64,000 nt of DNA from Ottowia sp. SB7-C50 (GTDB taxonomy: Bacteria > Pseudomonadota > Gammaproteobacteria > Burkholderiales > Burkholderiaceae_C), in contig NZ_CP136995.1 in assembly GCF_033110285.1 (NCBI RefSeq), positions 3,100,001 through 3,164,000 on the forward strand, read 5' to 3'. The notes under the pieces were generated by a model. It was not told where the DNA came from and ran no database searches. It was given only the letters and a program-made list of their open reading frames with translations. Positions 47,130 through 58,402 of this stretch are shown in pieces. The position numbers were made by a program, and so were the translations under genes. Positions within the stretch are counted from its first letter, which is position 1. The number at the start of each line of letters is the position of its first letter.

Positions 47130-47786
47130 TCAGCTGTCGCGATCACTGGCTGGCGCCACTTCGCGCAGCACCACGGCGTCGTGGCCGCGCGCATTGAAGC
47201 CCAGCGCCTTGGCGGCCGCCTTGCTCAGGTCAATGACGCGGCCCTTGATGAACGGCCCGCGGTCATTGATGCGCACCACCACTTCCTTGCCAGTGCGCGG
47301 GTTGTGTACCAGCACGCGCGTGCCGAAGGGCAGCGTCTTGTGCGCGGCGGTGAGTTCGTGCATGTCGAACTTCTCGCCGTTGGCCGTCAGCCGTCCGTGA
47401 AAGCCGGGGCCGTACCACGACGCCACGCCGCGCTGAAGGTCGCGGCCGCCGCGCAGCCCCAGCGAGGCGCGCGAAGGCGCCGTCAGGCCGGGTGCGCCAG
47501 CGTCGTCGCTGGCCGACGCGCTGCTGTCTACGCCGCCGCCCACGCGGGCGCGGAAGCCCGAATAGTTGGGGCAGCGCATGTCGTGCACCGCCTTGGCGGA
47601 CGAGCAGGGCTCAGCCAGCAGGGATGAAGGAGTGGAAGCATCGAGGCTCACCGTCTGGGCCGCCAGCGGGCCCGCTGCCAGACACAGGGCGCCGACCCAC
47701 AACATTCGGCGGACTGGCTGACGGTGTGCACTTCCCGATTCCGGCGCGCCGCGCAAGCGGACGCCGGCAGAGGTGTGCCGTAACAT
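47130..47786 (-). CDS. rlpA: RlpA-family septal lytic transglycosylase
   Basis: 218 aa. Signal peptide ([18 protein letters not shown]) and a C-terminal double-psi beta-barrel: [60 protein letters not shown]. The catalytic Asp of RINDRGPF and the His of AAHKTLPF are present. There is no SPOR domain, so septal targeting differs from E. coli RlpA. No lipobox Cys is obvious at the signal end. Confidence 0.88.
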   Translation of the reverse strand: MLRHTSAGVRLRGAPESGSAHRQPVRRMLWVGALCLAAGPLAAQTVSLDASTPSSLLAEPCSSAKAVHDMRCPNYSGFRARVGGGVDSSASASDDAGAPGLTAPSRASLGLRGGRDLQRGVASWYGPGFHGRLTANGEKFDMHELTAAHKTLPFGTRVLVHNPRTGKEVVVRINDRGPFIKGRVIDLSKAAAKALGFNARGHDAVVLREVAPASDRDS

Positions 47787-47849
47787 GAGCGCATTCTAAC
47801 GGTTCGGACCAAGGTCGTCATCCCGGCCCGATTTGCCCGTCCCCATGAA

Positions 47850-47871
47850 GAAAGGGGCCGAAGCCCCTTTC
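47850..47871. terminator. Probable intrinsic terminator downstream of ompW
   Basis: Stem GAAAGGGGC/GCCCCTTTC with a 4-base loop, 26 bp after the ompW stop on the minus strand. The T-tract is short, so termination strength is uncertain. Confidence 0.6.
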
Positions 47872-47897
47872 CCGTCGAGCGAGCGAAGACGAATCGA

Positions 47898-48497
47898 TCA
47901 GAACCGGTAGCCCAGGCCGACGCCCACCAGCACGGGGTCGACCTTGAAGGTGCCAGCCTTGTTGCCGCCGGCGTAGACGTCGGTCTTGATCCAGACCTTC
48001 TTGACGTCCAGGTTCAACGACAGGTTCTTGGTCAGTGCGTAGCTGGCGCCCACCTGCAGCGCGGGGCCGAACGAATTGCGCTTGACGTCGGCGGCGCCGC
48101 CCAGCACGTCGACCGAGCTGAAGCGCGTGTAGTTCAGGCCCGCGCCCACATAGGGCGTGACCGGCGACGAATTGGTGAAGTGGTACTGCAGCGTCAGCGT
48201 GGGCGGCAGGTGGCGCAGCGAGCCGATGTAGGCGCCGCCGGCATAGACCGACTGGCGCTGCGGATAGGTCAGGATCAGCTCCGCGGCGATGTTGGGCGTG
48301 AAGAAATACGACACGTCCGCTTCGGGCAGCCACTTGTTGTTGATCGTCAGGCCCAGGCCGGTCGAATCGCCGTTGGCGCTGTTGAGGTGCACGGCGCGCA
48401 GGCGCACCAGCCACGGGCTGTCGCCCGAGGTCTGGGCCCAGGCGGGCGCGGCCAAGCCGGCAAGCACGGCCGCCAGCAACATACTTTTCTTGAACAT
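47898..48497 (-). CDS. ompW: OmpW-family outer membrane protein
   Basis: 199 aa eight-stranded beta-barrel. Signal peptide FKKSMLLAAVLAGLAAPAWAQ. Family motifs: SPWLVRLRAVHL, NIAAELILTYPQ, GSLRHLPPTLTLQYHF, PYVGAGLNYTRFSS, and the C-terminal aromatic GVGLGYRF for barrel assembly. OmpW often responds to oxygen and nitrate in proteobacteria; no FNR box was found in 48498-48644 by eye. ATG 48497 has GGGAAA about 8 bp upstream. Confidence 0.92.
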   Translation of the reverse strand: MFKKSMLLAAVLAGLAAPAWAQTSGDSPWLVRLRAVHLNSANGDSTGLGLTINNKWLPEADVSYFFTPNIAAELILTYPQRQSVYAGGAYIGSLRHLPPTLTLQYHFTNSSPVTPYVGAGLNYTRFSSVDVLGGAADVKRNSFGPALQVGASYALTKNLSLNLDVKKVWIKTDVYAGGNKAGTFKVDPVLVGVGLGYRF

Positions 48498-48644
48498 GGT
48501 GTTTCCCTTCCAGCTAATAACCACATTGGTCGGAAGGGATTTGACCGCTGCGCCGGCCAGCCGACGTTGCGCCACATCAAAGGCCCGCGGCGCACGCGCG
48601 ACGGCGCGCCGCCGCTGTGGCGCCCGGGCATCAGCCCGCGCGGA

Positions 48645-49488
48645 TCAGGCCGCGGCGGCGGCCCAGCCCAGGCGGCGGCACACTTCGAGCGTGCCGTTGG
48701 CCTGGTTCAGCGTGTAGAAATGAAAGCCCGGCGCGCCACCCGCGTGCAGGCGTTCGCACAACGCGGCCACCACGTCGGCGCCAAAGTCGCGGATCGACGC
48801 CGCGTCGTCGCCGAAGGCCTGCAGTCGCGTGCGGATCCAGCGCGGCACCTCGGCGCCGCAGCTGTCCGAAAAGCGCAGCAGCTGCGTCGAATTGGTGATG
48901 GGCATGATGCCGGGCAGCACCGGCACGTCGACGCCGCGCGCCTTCAGTTCGTCGCGGTAGCGGAAGTACGCGTCCGGGTTGAAGAAATACTGCGTGATGC
49001 CGACGTTGGCGCCCGCGCGCACCTTGGTGGCAAAGGCGTCCAGGTCGGCATCGGGCGATTTGGCCTGGGGGTGAATCTCGGGGTAGGCGGCGACGGCCAC
49101 CTTGAAATGGTCGCCCGTTTCGCTGCGGATGAAGGCGACCAGGTCGCTCGCGTAGCGGAAATTGCCGCCCAGCCCGTAGCCGCTGGGCAGGTCGCCACGC
49201 AGTGCGACGATGCGGCGCACGCCCGCCGCGCGGTAGGTGGCCAGGCGCTCGCGGATCGATTCGGCCGTCTGCCCGATGCACGACAGGTGCGGCACGCCAT
49301 GCATGCCTTCGCCGACGATCTCGCGCACGGTGTCCAGCGTGCCGTCCTGCGTGGAGCCGCCAGCGCCGAAGGTGACCGAGCAGAACTCGGGCTTCAGCGC
49401 GTACAGCCTGGCGCGCACGTCGCGCAGCTTCAGGCCGCCTTCGGGCGTCTTGGGGGGGGAAGAATTCAAGGCTGAGATTGACGCTCAT
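48645..49488 (-). CDS. metF: Methylenetetrahydrofolate reductase; frame broken at a G8 run
   Basis: About 280 aa after correction. TIM-barrel flavoprotein making 5-methyl-THF for methionine synthesis. From ATG 49488 the frame reads LSLEFFPP then goes wrong; dropping one base from 49452-49459 restores the canonical EFFPPKTPEGGLKLRD. Other motifs: FCSVTFGAGGSTQDGT, ALRGDLPSG and PGIMPITNSTQLLRF. Its ATG overlaps the tlyA stop (ATGA). Last gene of the SAH-riboswitch operon. Confidence 0.95.
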
Positions 49489-50282
49489 GATGAGGATTTG
49501 CTAAGCGCCGTTCGCACGGCGTACAAAAAGAATTCGCGGTTGCCGTCGCCACCGGCGATAGGACTGGGCAGCCATTGCCGCACGTCCAGGCCCGCATCGG
49601 CGCAGGCGGCGCGCAGGCGTTGCTCGACCTGCGCGTACAGGCCCGCATCGCGCACGATGCCTCCCTTGCCGATGTCGGCCGCTTGCAGCTCGAACTGCGG
49701 CTTGACCAGCAGCAGCGCGTGGCCGCCGGGCTTGAGCAGCGACGCCAGCGCCGGCAGCACCAGCGTGAGCGAAATGAAGGACAGATCGGCCACCGCGATG
49801 TCGAATTCAGAACAAAAAAGGCCTGCAGCGCTGGATGAATCAGCGCCCTCAGCTATTAATTTTGAAGCATCCAGCGTGCGCGCATTGACGCCCTGCAGCG
49901 CCCGCACGCGCGCGTCGGCCGTCAGCCTGGGGTGCAGCTGCCCGTGGCCCACGTCCACGCCGGTCACGCTGGCCGCGCCGTGCTGCAACAGGCAGTCGGT
50001 GAAGCCGCCGGTGGACTGGCCGACGTCGAGGCAATGCCGCCCGGCGACGTCGAGCCCCGTTTCGCGCAGCGCACCTTCCAGCTTGAGCCCGCCGCGCGAG
50101 ACATAGCGCGCCTCGGCCGCGTCGAGCAATTCGACTTCGGCGTGCGGCGGCAGCTCGTCGCTCTTGCTGAGCGCCTTCCAGCCGCTGGGCGACAGCCAGC
50201 GCGCACCGGCCGCAATCAGGCGCTGCGCCTGGCTGCGGCTGGCGGCCAGGCCGCGATCGACGAGGAACTGGTCGGCACGCAC
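49485..50282 (-). CDS. tlyA: TlyA-family rRNA (cytidine-2'-O)-methyltransferase
   Basis: 265 aa. N-terminal S4 domain (MRADQFLVDRGLAASRSQAQ) and FtsJ-like methyltransferase: YVSRGGLKLEGAL, LDVGQSTGGFTDCLLQHGA (SAM site), VADLSFISLTLVLP, LLVKPQFE. An ATAGC repeat copy (49805-49875; SKLIAEGADSSSAAGLFCSE) is inserted in frame before FDIAVADLSF, in an expected loop. Lying between ahcY and metF under an SAH riboswitch, its expression is tied to SAH, the product of its own reaction. Confidence 0.9.
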   Translation of the reverse strand: MRADQFLVDRGLAASRSQAQRLIAAGARWLSPSGWKALSKSDELPPHAEVELLDAAEARYVSRGGLKLEGALRETGLDVAGRHCLDVGQSTGGFTDCLLQHGAASVTGVDVGHGQLHPRLTADARVRALQGVNARTLDASKLIAEGADSSSAAGLFCSEFDIAVADLSFISLTLVLPALASLLKPGGHALLLVKPQFELQAADIGKGGIVRDAGLYAQVEQRLRAACADAGLDVRQWLPSPIAGGDGNREFFLYAVRTALSKSSS

Positions 50283-50287
50283 GGAAT

Positions 50288-50340
50288 AGGCATCAAACAG
50301 GCCGCCAGCGCTTGCCAGTCAAGCGCGAACAGCTATTTAA

Positions 50341-50345
<5 letters not shown>
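50288..50345. repeat. ATAGC palindromic repeat (type A)
   Basis: On the minus strand: 'aaatagctgttcgcgcttga', then 'ctggcaagcgctggcggcct'. It fills the ahcY-tlyA gap and touches the ahcY stop codon, so a hairpin would form between the two cistrons. Confidence 0.75.
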
Positions 50346-51777
<1,432 letters not shown>

Positions 51778-51865
51778 GACGGGCTCTTTCTCCAGATCGA
51801 GTGTGTAGAGCCACCTGCGCGGGCAACGACGGGGAAGGTGAACATGCCCATCGCACCCGGCCGGT

Positions 51866-51937
51866 GGATGAGCGTCGTTGCAAGAAGGGTTCCGAGCCTC
51901 ACGCCTGGCAAAACGCAGGCGCTGCAACGCTCCTCGG
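51866..51937 (-). ncRNA. SAH riboswitch controlling ahcY-tlyA-metF
   Basis: On the minus strand the conserved SAH-I elements appear in order: CCGAGGAGCGTTGCAGCG, CCAGGCGTGAGGCTCGG (pairing with CCGAG to form P1) and GCAACGACGCTCATCC (whose GCAACG/CGCTC pair back with CGTTGC/GAGCG in the pseudoknot). High SAH stabilises the fold and turns the operon on. It starts about 12 bases after a good -10, so it is at the transcript's 5' end, about 90 bp before the ahcY ATG. Confidence 0.92.
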
Positions 51938-51947
51938 AAAAACGGCG

Positions 51948-51953
51948 ATTATA
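51948..51953 (-). promoter_or_regulatory. -10 element of the SAH riboswitch transcript
   Basis: Perfect TATAAT on the minus strand, about 11 bases before the riboswitch. No convincing -35 is visible at 16-18 bp spacing (GC-rich 'ccggcc'), so activation may rely on other features. Confidence 0.6.
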
Positions 51954-52044
51954 ACGGTGGGTCCTTTCTTGGCCGGCGATAATTCAAAGGTTAACGCCCG
52001 CCCCGTCACCCCGGGCCTGAGGGCGATGTTCGGAGTCCCCTGCC

Positions 52045-53670
52045 TTGTCCCACGCCGCCGAGACGCGTCGCCGTCGCACCTTTGCCATCATCTCTCACCC
52101 CGACGCGGGTAAAACCACGCTGACGGAAAAGCTGCTGCTGTTTTCCGGCGCGATCCAGATTGCCGGCAGCGTGAAGGCGCGCAAGGCCAGCCGCCACGCC
52201 ACCAGCGACTGGATGGAAATCGAAAAGCAGCGCGGCATCTCGGTGGCGTCCAGCGTGATGCAGATGGTCTACCGCGACCACGTCATCAACCTGCTCGACA
52301 CGCCCGGCCACAAGGACTTCTCCGAAGACACCTACCGCGTGCTGACGGCCGTGGACAGCGCCCTGATGGTGATCGACGCCGCCAACGGCGTCGAGGCGCA
52401 GACGCGCCGGCTGATCGAAGTCTGCCGCCAGCGCGACACGCCGATCATCACCTTCGTCAACAAGATGGACCGCGAGGTGCGCGACCCGCTCGACATCCTG
52501 GACGAGGTGGAGCGCGAACTGGGCATGCCCTGCGTGCCCATGACCTGGCCGGTGGGCCAGGGCAAGCGCTTCGGCGGCATCATCAACCTGCGCACGCGGG
52601 CCATGACGGTGTTTCAGGCCGGCAGCGAAAAGCGCCCGCAGGATTTCGAGGTGATTCCGCTGACCGAGCGCGACAAGCTGATCGCCCGCTTTGGCGACGC
52701 CTTTCTCGCCGCCGAGGAAAGCATGGAACTGGCCGTGGGCGCGTCGCCCGCGTGGGACCACGACGCCTTTCTGGCCGCCAAGCAGACGCCCGTGTTCTTC
52801 GGCTCGGGCGTCAACAACTTCGGCGTGATGGAAGTGCTGGACGCGCTGGTCGACATGGCGCCCGCGCCGCGCCCGCGCACCAGCAGCGTCGTGGTCAACA
52901 AGGAGGTGCGCGAGCAGGTCATCCAGCCCGAGGACAACACGTTTGCCGGCGTCGTCTTCAAGGTGCAGGCCAACATGGACGCCAACCACCGCGACCGCAT
53001 CGCCTTTGTGCGCGTGGCCAGCGGCCAGTACCAGCCCGGCATGAAGCTGAAGGTGCAGCGCACGTCCAAAGAGCTGCGGCCGACCAGCGTGGTCACCTTT
53101 CTGAGCCAGCGGCGCGAGGCGGTCGACGAGGCCTTTGCCGGCGACATCATCGGCTTTACCACGCACGGCGGCGTGCAACTGGGCGACACCATCACCGACG
53201 GCGCCAACCTGCAATTCACCGGCCTGCCCTTCTTCGCGCCCGAGATGTTCATGACCGTGGTGCTGAAGAACCCGCTGCGCACCAAGCAGCTGCAGCAGGG
53301 CCTGGCGCAACTGGGCGAAGAAGGCGCGATCCAGGTCTTCAAGCCCGATGCCGGCGGCAACATGCTGCTGGGCGCGGTCGGCCAGCTGCAGTTCGAGGTG
53401 GTCCAGCACCGCCTGAAAACCGAATACGACTGCGACATCCGCCTGGAGGGCTGCCAATACACCGGCGCGCGCTGGATCACCGCCGACACGCCGGCTGAAC
53501 TGCGCGAGTTCGAGAACGCCTACCCGCTGCGCATGGCGCACGATGCGGCCAATGCGCTGGCCTATCTGTGCACCTCGCCCTACGACGTGCGGCTGGCGCA
53601 GGAGCGGTTTCCGAAGATTCACTTCCATCCGCTGCGGGAGCATGCGGGGTTGGCGCTGCAGGGAGCCTGA
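52045..53670 (+). CDS. prfC: Peptide chain release factor RF3
   Basis: 541 aa GTPase recycling RF1/RF2 from the ribosome. G-motifs: IISHPDAGKTTLTEKLL (G1), RGISVASSVM (G2), LLDTPGHKDFSEDTYR (G3), TFVNKMDRE (G4). The C-terminal RF3 region (LQFEVVQHRLKTEYD) is complete. The start is a TTG (52045): no in-frame ATG or GTG lies before SHAAETRRRRTFAIISHPDA. Divergent from ahcY with about 90 bp between the riboswitch transcript start and this gene. Confidence 0.96.
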   Translation: MSHAAETRRRRTFAIISHPDAGKTTLTEKLLLFSGAIQIAGSVKARKASRHATSDWMEIEKQRGISVASSVMQMVYRDHVINLLDTPGHKDFSEDTYRVLTAVDSALMVIDAANGVEAQTRRLIEVCRQRDTPIITFVNKMDREVRDPLDILDEVERELGMPCVPMTWPVGQGKRFGGIINLRTRAMTVFQAGSEKRPQDFEVIPLTERDKLIARFGDAFLAAEESMELAVGASPAWDHDAFLAAKQTPVFFGSGVNNFGVMEVLDALVDMAPAPRPRTSSVVVNKEVREQVIQPEDNTFAGVVFKVQANMDANHRDRIAFVRVASGQYQPGMKLKVQRTSKELRPTSVVTFLSQRREAVDEAFAGDIIGFTTHGGVQLGDTITDGANLQFTGLPFFAPEMFMTVVLKNPLRTKQLQQGLAQLGEEGAIQVFKPDAGGNMLLGAVGQLQFEVVQHRLKTEYDCDIRLEGCQYTGARWITADTPAELREFENAYPLRMAHDAANALAYLCTSPYDVRLAQERFPKIHFHPLREHAGLALQGA

Positions 53671-53688
53671 GTTTCAGGCGCCAGCACC

Positions 53689-56203
53689 CTAAACAACCTG
53701 GCAAGATGATTGAACTGAAAACCACACGACATCTTGATAGCTTCCAAGCTTGCTTAGCGACGGATTTCGTGTCAGAGCGTCTGTCCATTGCGCTGGCGCA
53801 GCCACATGGGTCGCACCGGCGCAGGAAAAGTCAAAGCGCTGCGGGTGCACGTGCACATGCACCTGATCAATTGACCCCAGGAATAGTCGGTACCCCTGCG
53901 CGTCACTGACATCGTTCATCGCATAAAAACCCAGATGTTGATAACGGTTGACCAGCGCCCATTCCTCAGCCTTCAACCCCATGCGAGCCCACATGGCGCG
54001 ATGAGGGTAGTAAAAAACTCCATTTACAACAGGCACTCCTACGGCTGCGAACGCCATGGCGCCAATGCCGTCGCCATTGAGCACTAGCGTGCGCACGGAC
54101 GCCTTTGGAGCCATCACAAAGGAACGATGACCCTCTGCCAGGTCAACGCTGGAGGGAGCGATTCGAAGTGGGTTGAATGGCAGAGTTGCCAGCAAGTACA
54201 GCCAGATTGTCAGCGCAACGGCTGAACCCAAGCGCCCCCACAACACCCAACCGCAAATAAAGCTGATCGCGACGACCATGGCCACGACCAGCGCCCAACT
54301 GCCCGCGTTCGGTACAAACGTTATCGGGGTATGCCACAAGGTGAGCACCACTAGCCCTGCGCTGAGCAAGACCACCGCAAGACTCGCGATCTGCGTGACC
54401 TTTGACCTCGGAACACTGGCAACAGATCCGAATAGCCCCAGGAGCAGCGCAGTCAGCAAGCCCAAACCGACATCCATACGCACTGTTGGCATATTTCCCC
54501 ACAATGTCGCGCGTGCTACGCTGATAGGTATGCCGACCATCGTATACATCCAGTAGCACAACATGAACATGGCGGCACCTATCAAAGTCCATCTGGTGTG
54601 ACGGTCTCGAAGCAACGACAACACGATCAGCACAAGGGTCAGCAACGGCAGGAATAGATATGAGCTGGCTTCCGATGGGTTACTGTCCGGGCCGGTGCGG
54701 CGTAGCGATTCGAGGCCGTGATAGCCGCGCAAGTGCCACCACCACCCCAAGTCGCCGCCAGGAATCGCGCCCCGCCCGCCGGGATATTCAGTAGCGCGCA
54801 TAAGGGCGATCGCGTCTTTTGTGTCCAGCCACCAACTACCCATGAGTGCTGTCAGCACTGCCCCGCAAGTCACCAGTGCCAAGAGTTGCACCATCCCGAA
54901 TCGCAGGTGCTTTCGATAGTCAATGCACCACCCCAAGCCAATCAAGGCCATGAGGCTGCCGACAGTAATGATCCAGGTTGGATAGAGCACCAAACCCCAG
55001 CAAGCCAGCAACCACCCGAGACATGCCCCCATCAGCACCCCACGCCATGCTCTGGCCTCTCGCAGCAAATGCGTCGTAACCACAAAAGCGAATGCTGGAA
55101 ACATGGTGGCATAAAGCGGCCAGTTGGACCACGCCGCGGCGTACGGGGCAACACAGAACGAAAACGACAATGCCAGGTTCAAGCCACGTTGTTTAGGCCG
55201 CCATACGTTCAGCATGAACCACAAGGCAACCAGACAACCCCAGAAAGGCAGTTGCCAGTGCCAGGCCATAGCCTGCCTGAGCGGCAACACAAAATAACCC
55301 CAAGTCGCAGGTCTCGCGAGAGCCGCCCATTGGCGCACGGGCACACCCGTCATCCCGACCACACCCATGTTCTGGCCGCCTTCGCCCAAAAAGTCGTTGA
55401 CAACCGGAAACCGCGGTTCGTGATGCCATTGCGCCAACAAATTGGGCAGTTGAACACCCCACTCATCGCCTCGCACGCTCTCATTTCCCAAGGCCGCGCG
55501 TGATGTCCCGCGCACATCCAGAACGCTACTGCCATAGGTGCTCTGAAATAGCACGCCCATCGAGCTTCCCGTCACGCCCAGAGCGACCAAGACCGCGAAA
55601 ATTGCTCCCGTCCCCCACAGCACACGATTCCCAGTTAACCCGCGCTGCAGCGACCGACCTACGCTGCTCCAACGGCTTCGACCGCGAGCAACCACAATAA
55701 TCCCCAATACGACCAGCACGAGCACGATTCGAAGGCGGCGCTCATTCCCCTTCACCACCACGACAGCGGGTTCGGCATACGCACCCTGGAGAGTGATCCG
55801 CTGATCATCGTCAAACACAACCGCCAAGCGCACCGGATAAGCGCCCGCACGCAAGACGCCGCGGAGATGCACACGCCAATCAAAGCCGACGCCCCGCTGC
55901 CCCCCAGTCGCGGGATGATCCGACGGAATATCGACGCGAAGCGTCCAATTCGCGACACCGTCGTCCGACTTGTAGAGTTCACCTCCAAAATCGAGCACCA
56001 GTTTGGGCGGTGCGCGCCCCTCGCGCCCCCCCCAGACTCCATCCCTGCAGATGCAACTCATGCGTCGACGCGTCGTAGCTCCAACGCTCAAGCGCCCCAT
56101 GACTCCTGGGAACATCTGCTTCTTGCGCGCACACCAGTAAGGCCATGAGCAACAACGGTAGTACGACCCCAAACCGAAAAAGGGCTCTGATCACTACGTT
56201 CAA
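53689..56203 (-). CDS. Large polytopic membrane protein of the surface-glycan locus, probably GT-C-like; frame broken at a C8 run
   Basis: About 837 aa after correction. TTG 56203 with AGGAG about 10 bp upstream starts a signal segment (FGVVLPLLLMALLVCAQ). Dropping one base from 56026-56033 joins it (LQGWSLGG) to REGRAPPKLVLDFGGELYKS, a soluble beta-rich region (about residues 25-150), then roughly 12-14 transmembrane helices with a loop NDFLGEGGQNMGVVGMTGVP. No enzyme motif I can name. Third position is less GC than in neighbours, suggesting acquisition. Possible lipid-linked-sugar transferase; function not assigned. Confidence 0.65.
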
Positions 56204-56320
56204 CGGACACTCCTGCTCGACAACTTAAGCGCTGCATTATTGGCGATGCGCAGGAGCGCAAAACTCGCCGCGCCTAGAATCCACCGACCAGCCATCCTGC
56301 CCTCGCGATCAGTTCCAGCC

Positions 56321-56677
56321 ATGTCTTTTTCCCTCGGCGTCTACACCTTGCTCTGTGTGCTCGGCATCTCCGTCGGCCAATTGCTTTTCAAGCAAGCGGC
56401 GGCCGCACTTCCTGCTTCTTTCTCAGTTTTGGAATTGATGCAAAACGGGTGGCTTATCGCGGCTTTGGCTCTTTACGCCCTCACGACATTGGGCTGGATC
56501 TGGATCCTGCGCCATGCCCCTTTGCACGTCGCCTACCCTTTCATGGGCTTGGCTTTTCTTATCGTCCCCTTATTGGCCTGGGCTTTCCTCAAGGAGCCGT
56601 TACATTGGCAGACGCTAGTGGGTGGGGCACTGATTCTGGCGGGGGTCGCGCTGGCTTCAATGGGAACACGAGGATGA
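56321..56677 (+). CDS. Small EamA/DMT-type transporter, ArnE-like
   Basis: 118 aa with four helices: SLGVYTLLCVLGISVGQLLF, the ALYALTTLGWIWILRH segment, VAYPFMGLAFLIVPLLAWAF, LVGGALILAGVALAS. This half-size DMT pattern (like ArnE/ArnF or EmrE-type) flips undecaprenyl-linked sugars in glycan-modification loci. Its position beside GT-C and GtrB genes supports a flippase role analogous to GtrA. The downstream gene fragment begins 3 bp after it. Confidence 0.8.
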   Translation: MSFSLGVYTLLCVLGISVGQLLFKQAAAALPASFSVLELMQNGWLIAALALYALTTLGWIWILRHAPLHVAYPFMGLAFLIVPLLAWAFLKEPLHWQTLVGGALILAGVALASMGTRG

Positions 56678-56680
56678 ACC

Positions 56681-56902
56681 ATGACGGTCGATGGCGATGA
56701 GCAGATGGCTCCGACGCTGGTTCCCCACTTCACCCGCGCGATCGAGCGAGGCCAGGCTGACTACACCAAGGCAATCGCTTCTACCGGCATGCGGAACAGT
56801 ATGGGTGTCCGCATCATGATCTGCGGGTTTGCGCCGGCATTACTTGAGATCCGGCAGCGAAATAGGTTGGAGCATTCGTTCGTCGTGCTTGGTGTTGAGT
56901 AA
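56681..56902 (+). pseudogene. Fragment duplicated from the GtrB-like glycosyltransferase
   Basis: The reading frame VDGDEQMAPTLVPHFTRAIE continues RGQADYTKA and matches VDGDGQMDPALIPHFTRAIE of the intact gene at 58399-59388. At DNA level 'ttccccacttcacccgcgcg' plus 'atcgagcg' is identical in both (about 56720 and 58695). Similarity fades after about 56800. There is no N-terminal nucleotide-binding part; the catalytic DGD is altered to DGDE. A remnant, not a working enzyme. Confidence 0.82.
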
Positions 56903-56910
56903 GACAATCG

Positions 56911-58402
56911 GTGGACGTCATCCGTGAATCAATTGATCCGCAGCCAACGCCAAGGCCGTCTTCGCCCCTGCATGCGGTGACCACTCAACTTCCCATGTCG
57001 ACGTTCAGGCGGGCGCACCCTACGTCTTGCATCCTGATTTTTACTGGACTGCTGGTTTGGTACGGCCTATGGCTACTGACATACTGGCCCGGCGTTCTCG
57101 GCAACGACAGCATAGCCATTCTGATGGAGGTAGATGGAACCAACCAGTCTGGGAAGACTGCGTTCTGGTACTACTTCGTTCGTCTTTTTTATGGCACCAC
57201 CGGACGTGTGGAGACGCCGGTCGCCGTGACGCTGATCATCTCGGCACTGGTGTTCGCACGAATTCTGAGCTGGTCCTGGGCCCAGGAGTTGCGCAAGACC
57301 TGTCTGGTCGGCCTGGCATTCATCGCGGCCACGCCTCATATGGTGGTGTTCTTGGCAACGCTTTATCCCGACGGAATTTTTGCAGTCGGCAGCGTGGGGC
57401 TGTTGTTCGAATTGTGGCTATGCGCGCGCCGCAGAACAGTATCGATGACCTCGGCTGGATTGATCGCGCTGACATTGCCCTTGGCCTTGTTTATGCGCAG
57501 CAACGGCTTGTTGTGGCTGGGGCCGGCCGCTGTAGTGCTGCTGTTGGTGAATCGACGCGGTCGCAAGGTATTGGGTGCGCTACTAGTACTATGGTGCACG
57601 CTTGGCTACCTGGCTTCACAACTGCATCCAACGCGCCCGCAGGGCGCCATGTTTCCAATGGTTGTGTTCGAGACAGTGCATTTTTTGCGCCCGCATGCGA
57701 TGCATGACTTGTGGCGCACATATCCGGGCATGAACGACCCATGGGTACAGAAGGCACCTATGGTTTCTGGTGAAACCAAGGCGCTCTTGCAGCGTCACCA
57801 CTCACTTGAAAACATGCTTGCCTATTCAGATCCCGCGTACTGGGACATGCTGATCTTTCATCCACAGGGGCCGCAGTTGATCGGCCTTTCTGAGGATGAC
57901 CGCCAGACCCTGATTCGCGAGTTCTGGCGCTACAACCTTTGGCACAATTTACCAAGCTTCTTGGGTAGCCGCGTGACGGTATTTTTTACTGCAGCGCTGG
58001 CTGAAGGGGGGTTTTCCCGCGCTGGATTACGCTCCGGTAGTGCTCCCACGCACAAAGGCAGTCTCCAAGTATCGGCATTTCGGACTGACGGGGCTGGAGG
58101 GGTTTCTTGCCAGCCTGCTGCGGGCCAGTCACGCCGTGAGGTGGTTGCTGTGGGCTCCGTGGCTGGGGTTGGCGCTCTTGTATGTCGGGGCGCGGCGCAG
58201 CTTGTCGCGACGCGATGCGGCGCTGGCGCTGCTGGTCTGGCCGATGATTGCGCAACTTGGTGCGATTGCGCTGTTCTCCAGCGCGGGTGAATATCGCTAT
58301 TTATTGCCGTTTTTCGTGCTTCCACTGGCGCTGATGCCGGCGTTGGCGCTGACGAATTCACGCCACGCGCCCGAGCCGCGCGAAGCGCCAAAACATCCAT
58401 GA
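56911..58402 (+). CDS. GT-C-type polytopic glycosyltransferase-like protein; frame broken at a G6 run
   Basis: About 496 aa from GTG 56911 (or about 468 from ATG 56995, which begins nearer the first helix). Helix 1 SCILIFTGLLVWYGLWLLTY leads to a first periplasmic loop YWPGVLGNDSIAILMEV, the GT-C position for catalytic acid residues. Ten or so helices follow. At G6 58006-58011 the frame slips; with five G it reads AALAEGGFPALDYAPVVLPR and continues through YLLPFFVLPLALMPALAL to 58402. It occupies the gtrC-like (serotype-specific) position before gtrB. Donor and acceptor unknown. Confidence 0.7.

Noticed and set aside
56681..56902. An independent small gene
   Set aside because: It is a partial copy of the GtrB-like gene without the nucleotide-binding N-terminus and with a diverged tail; called a pseudogene fragment.
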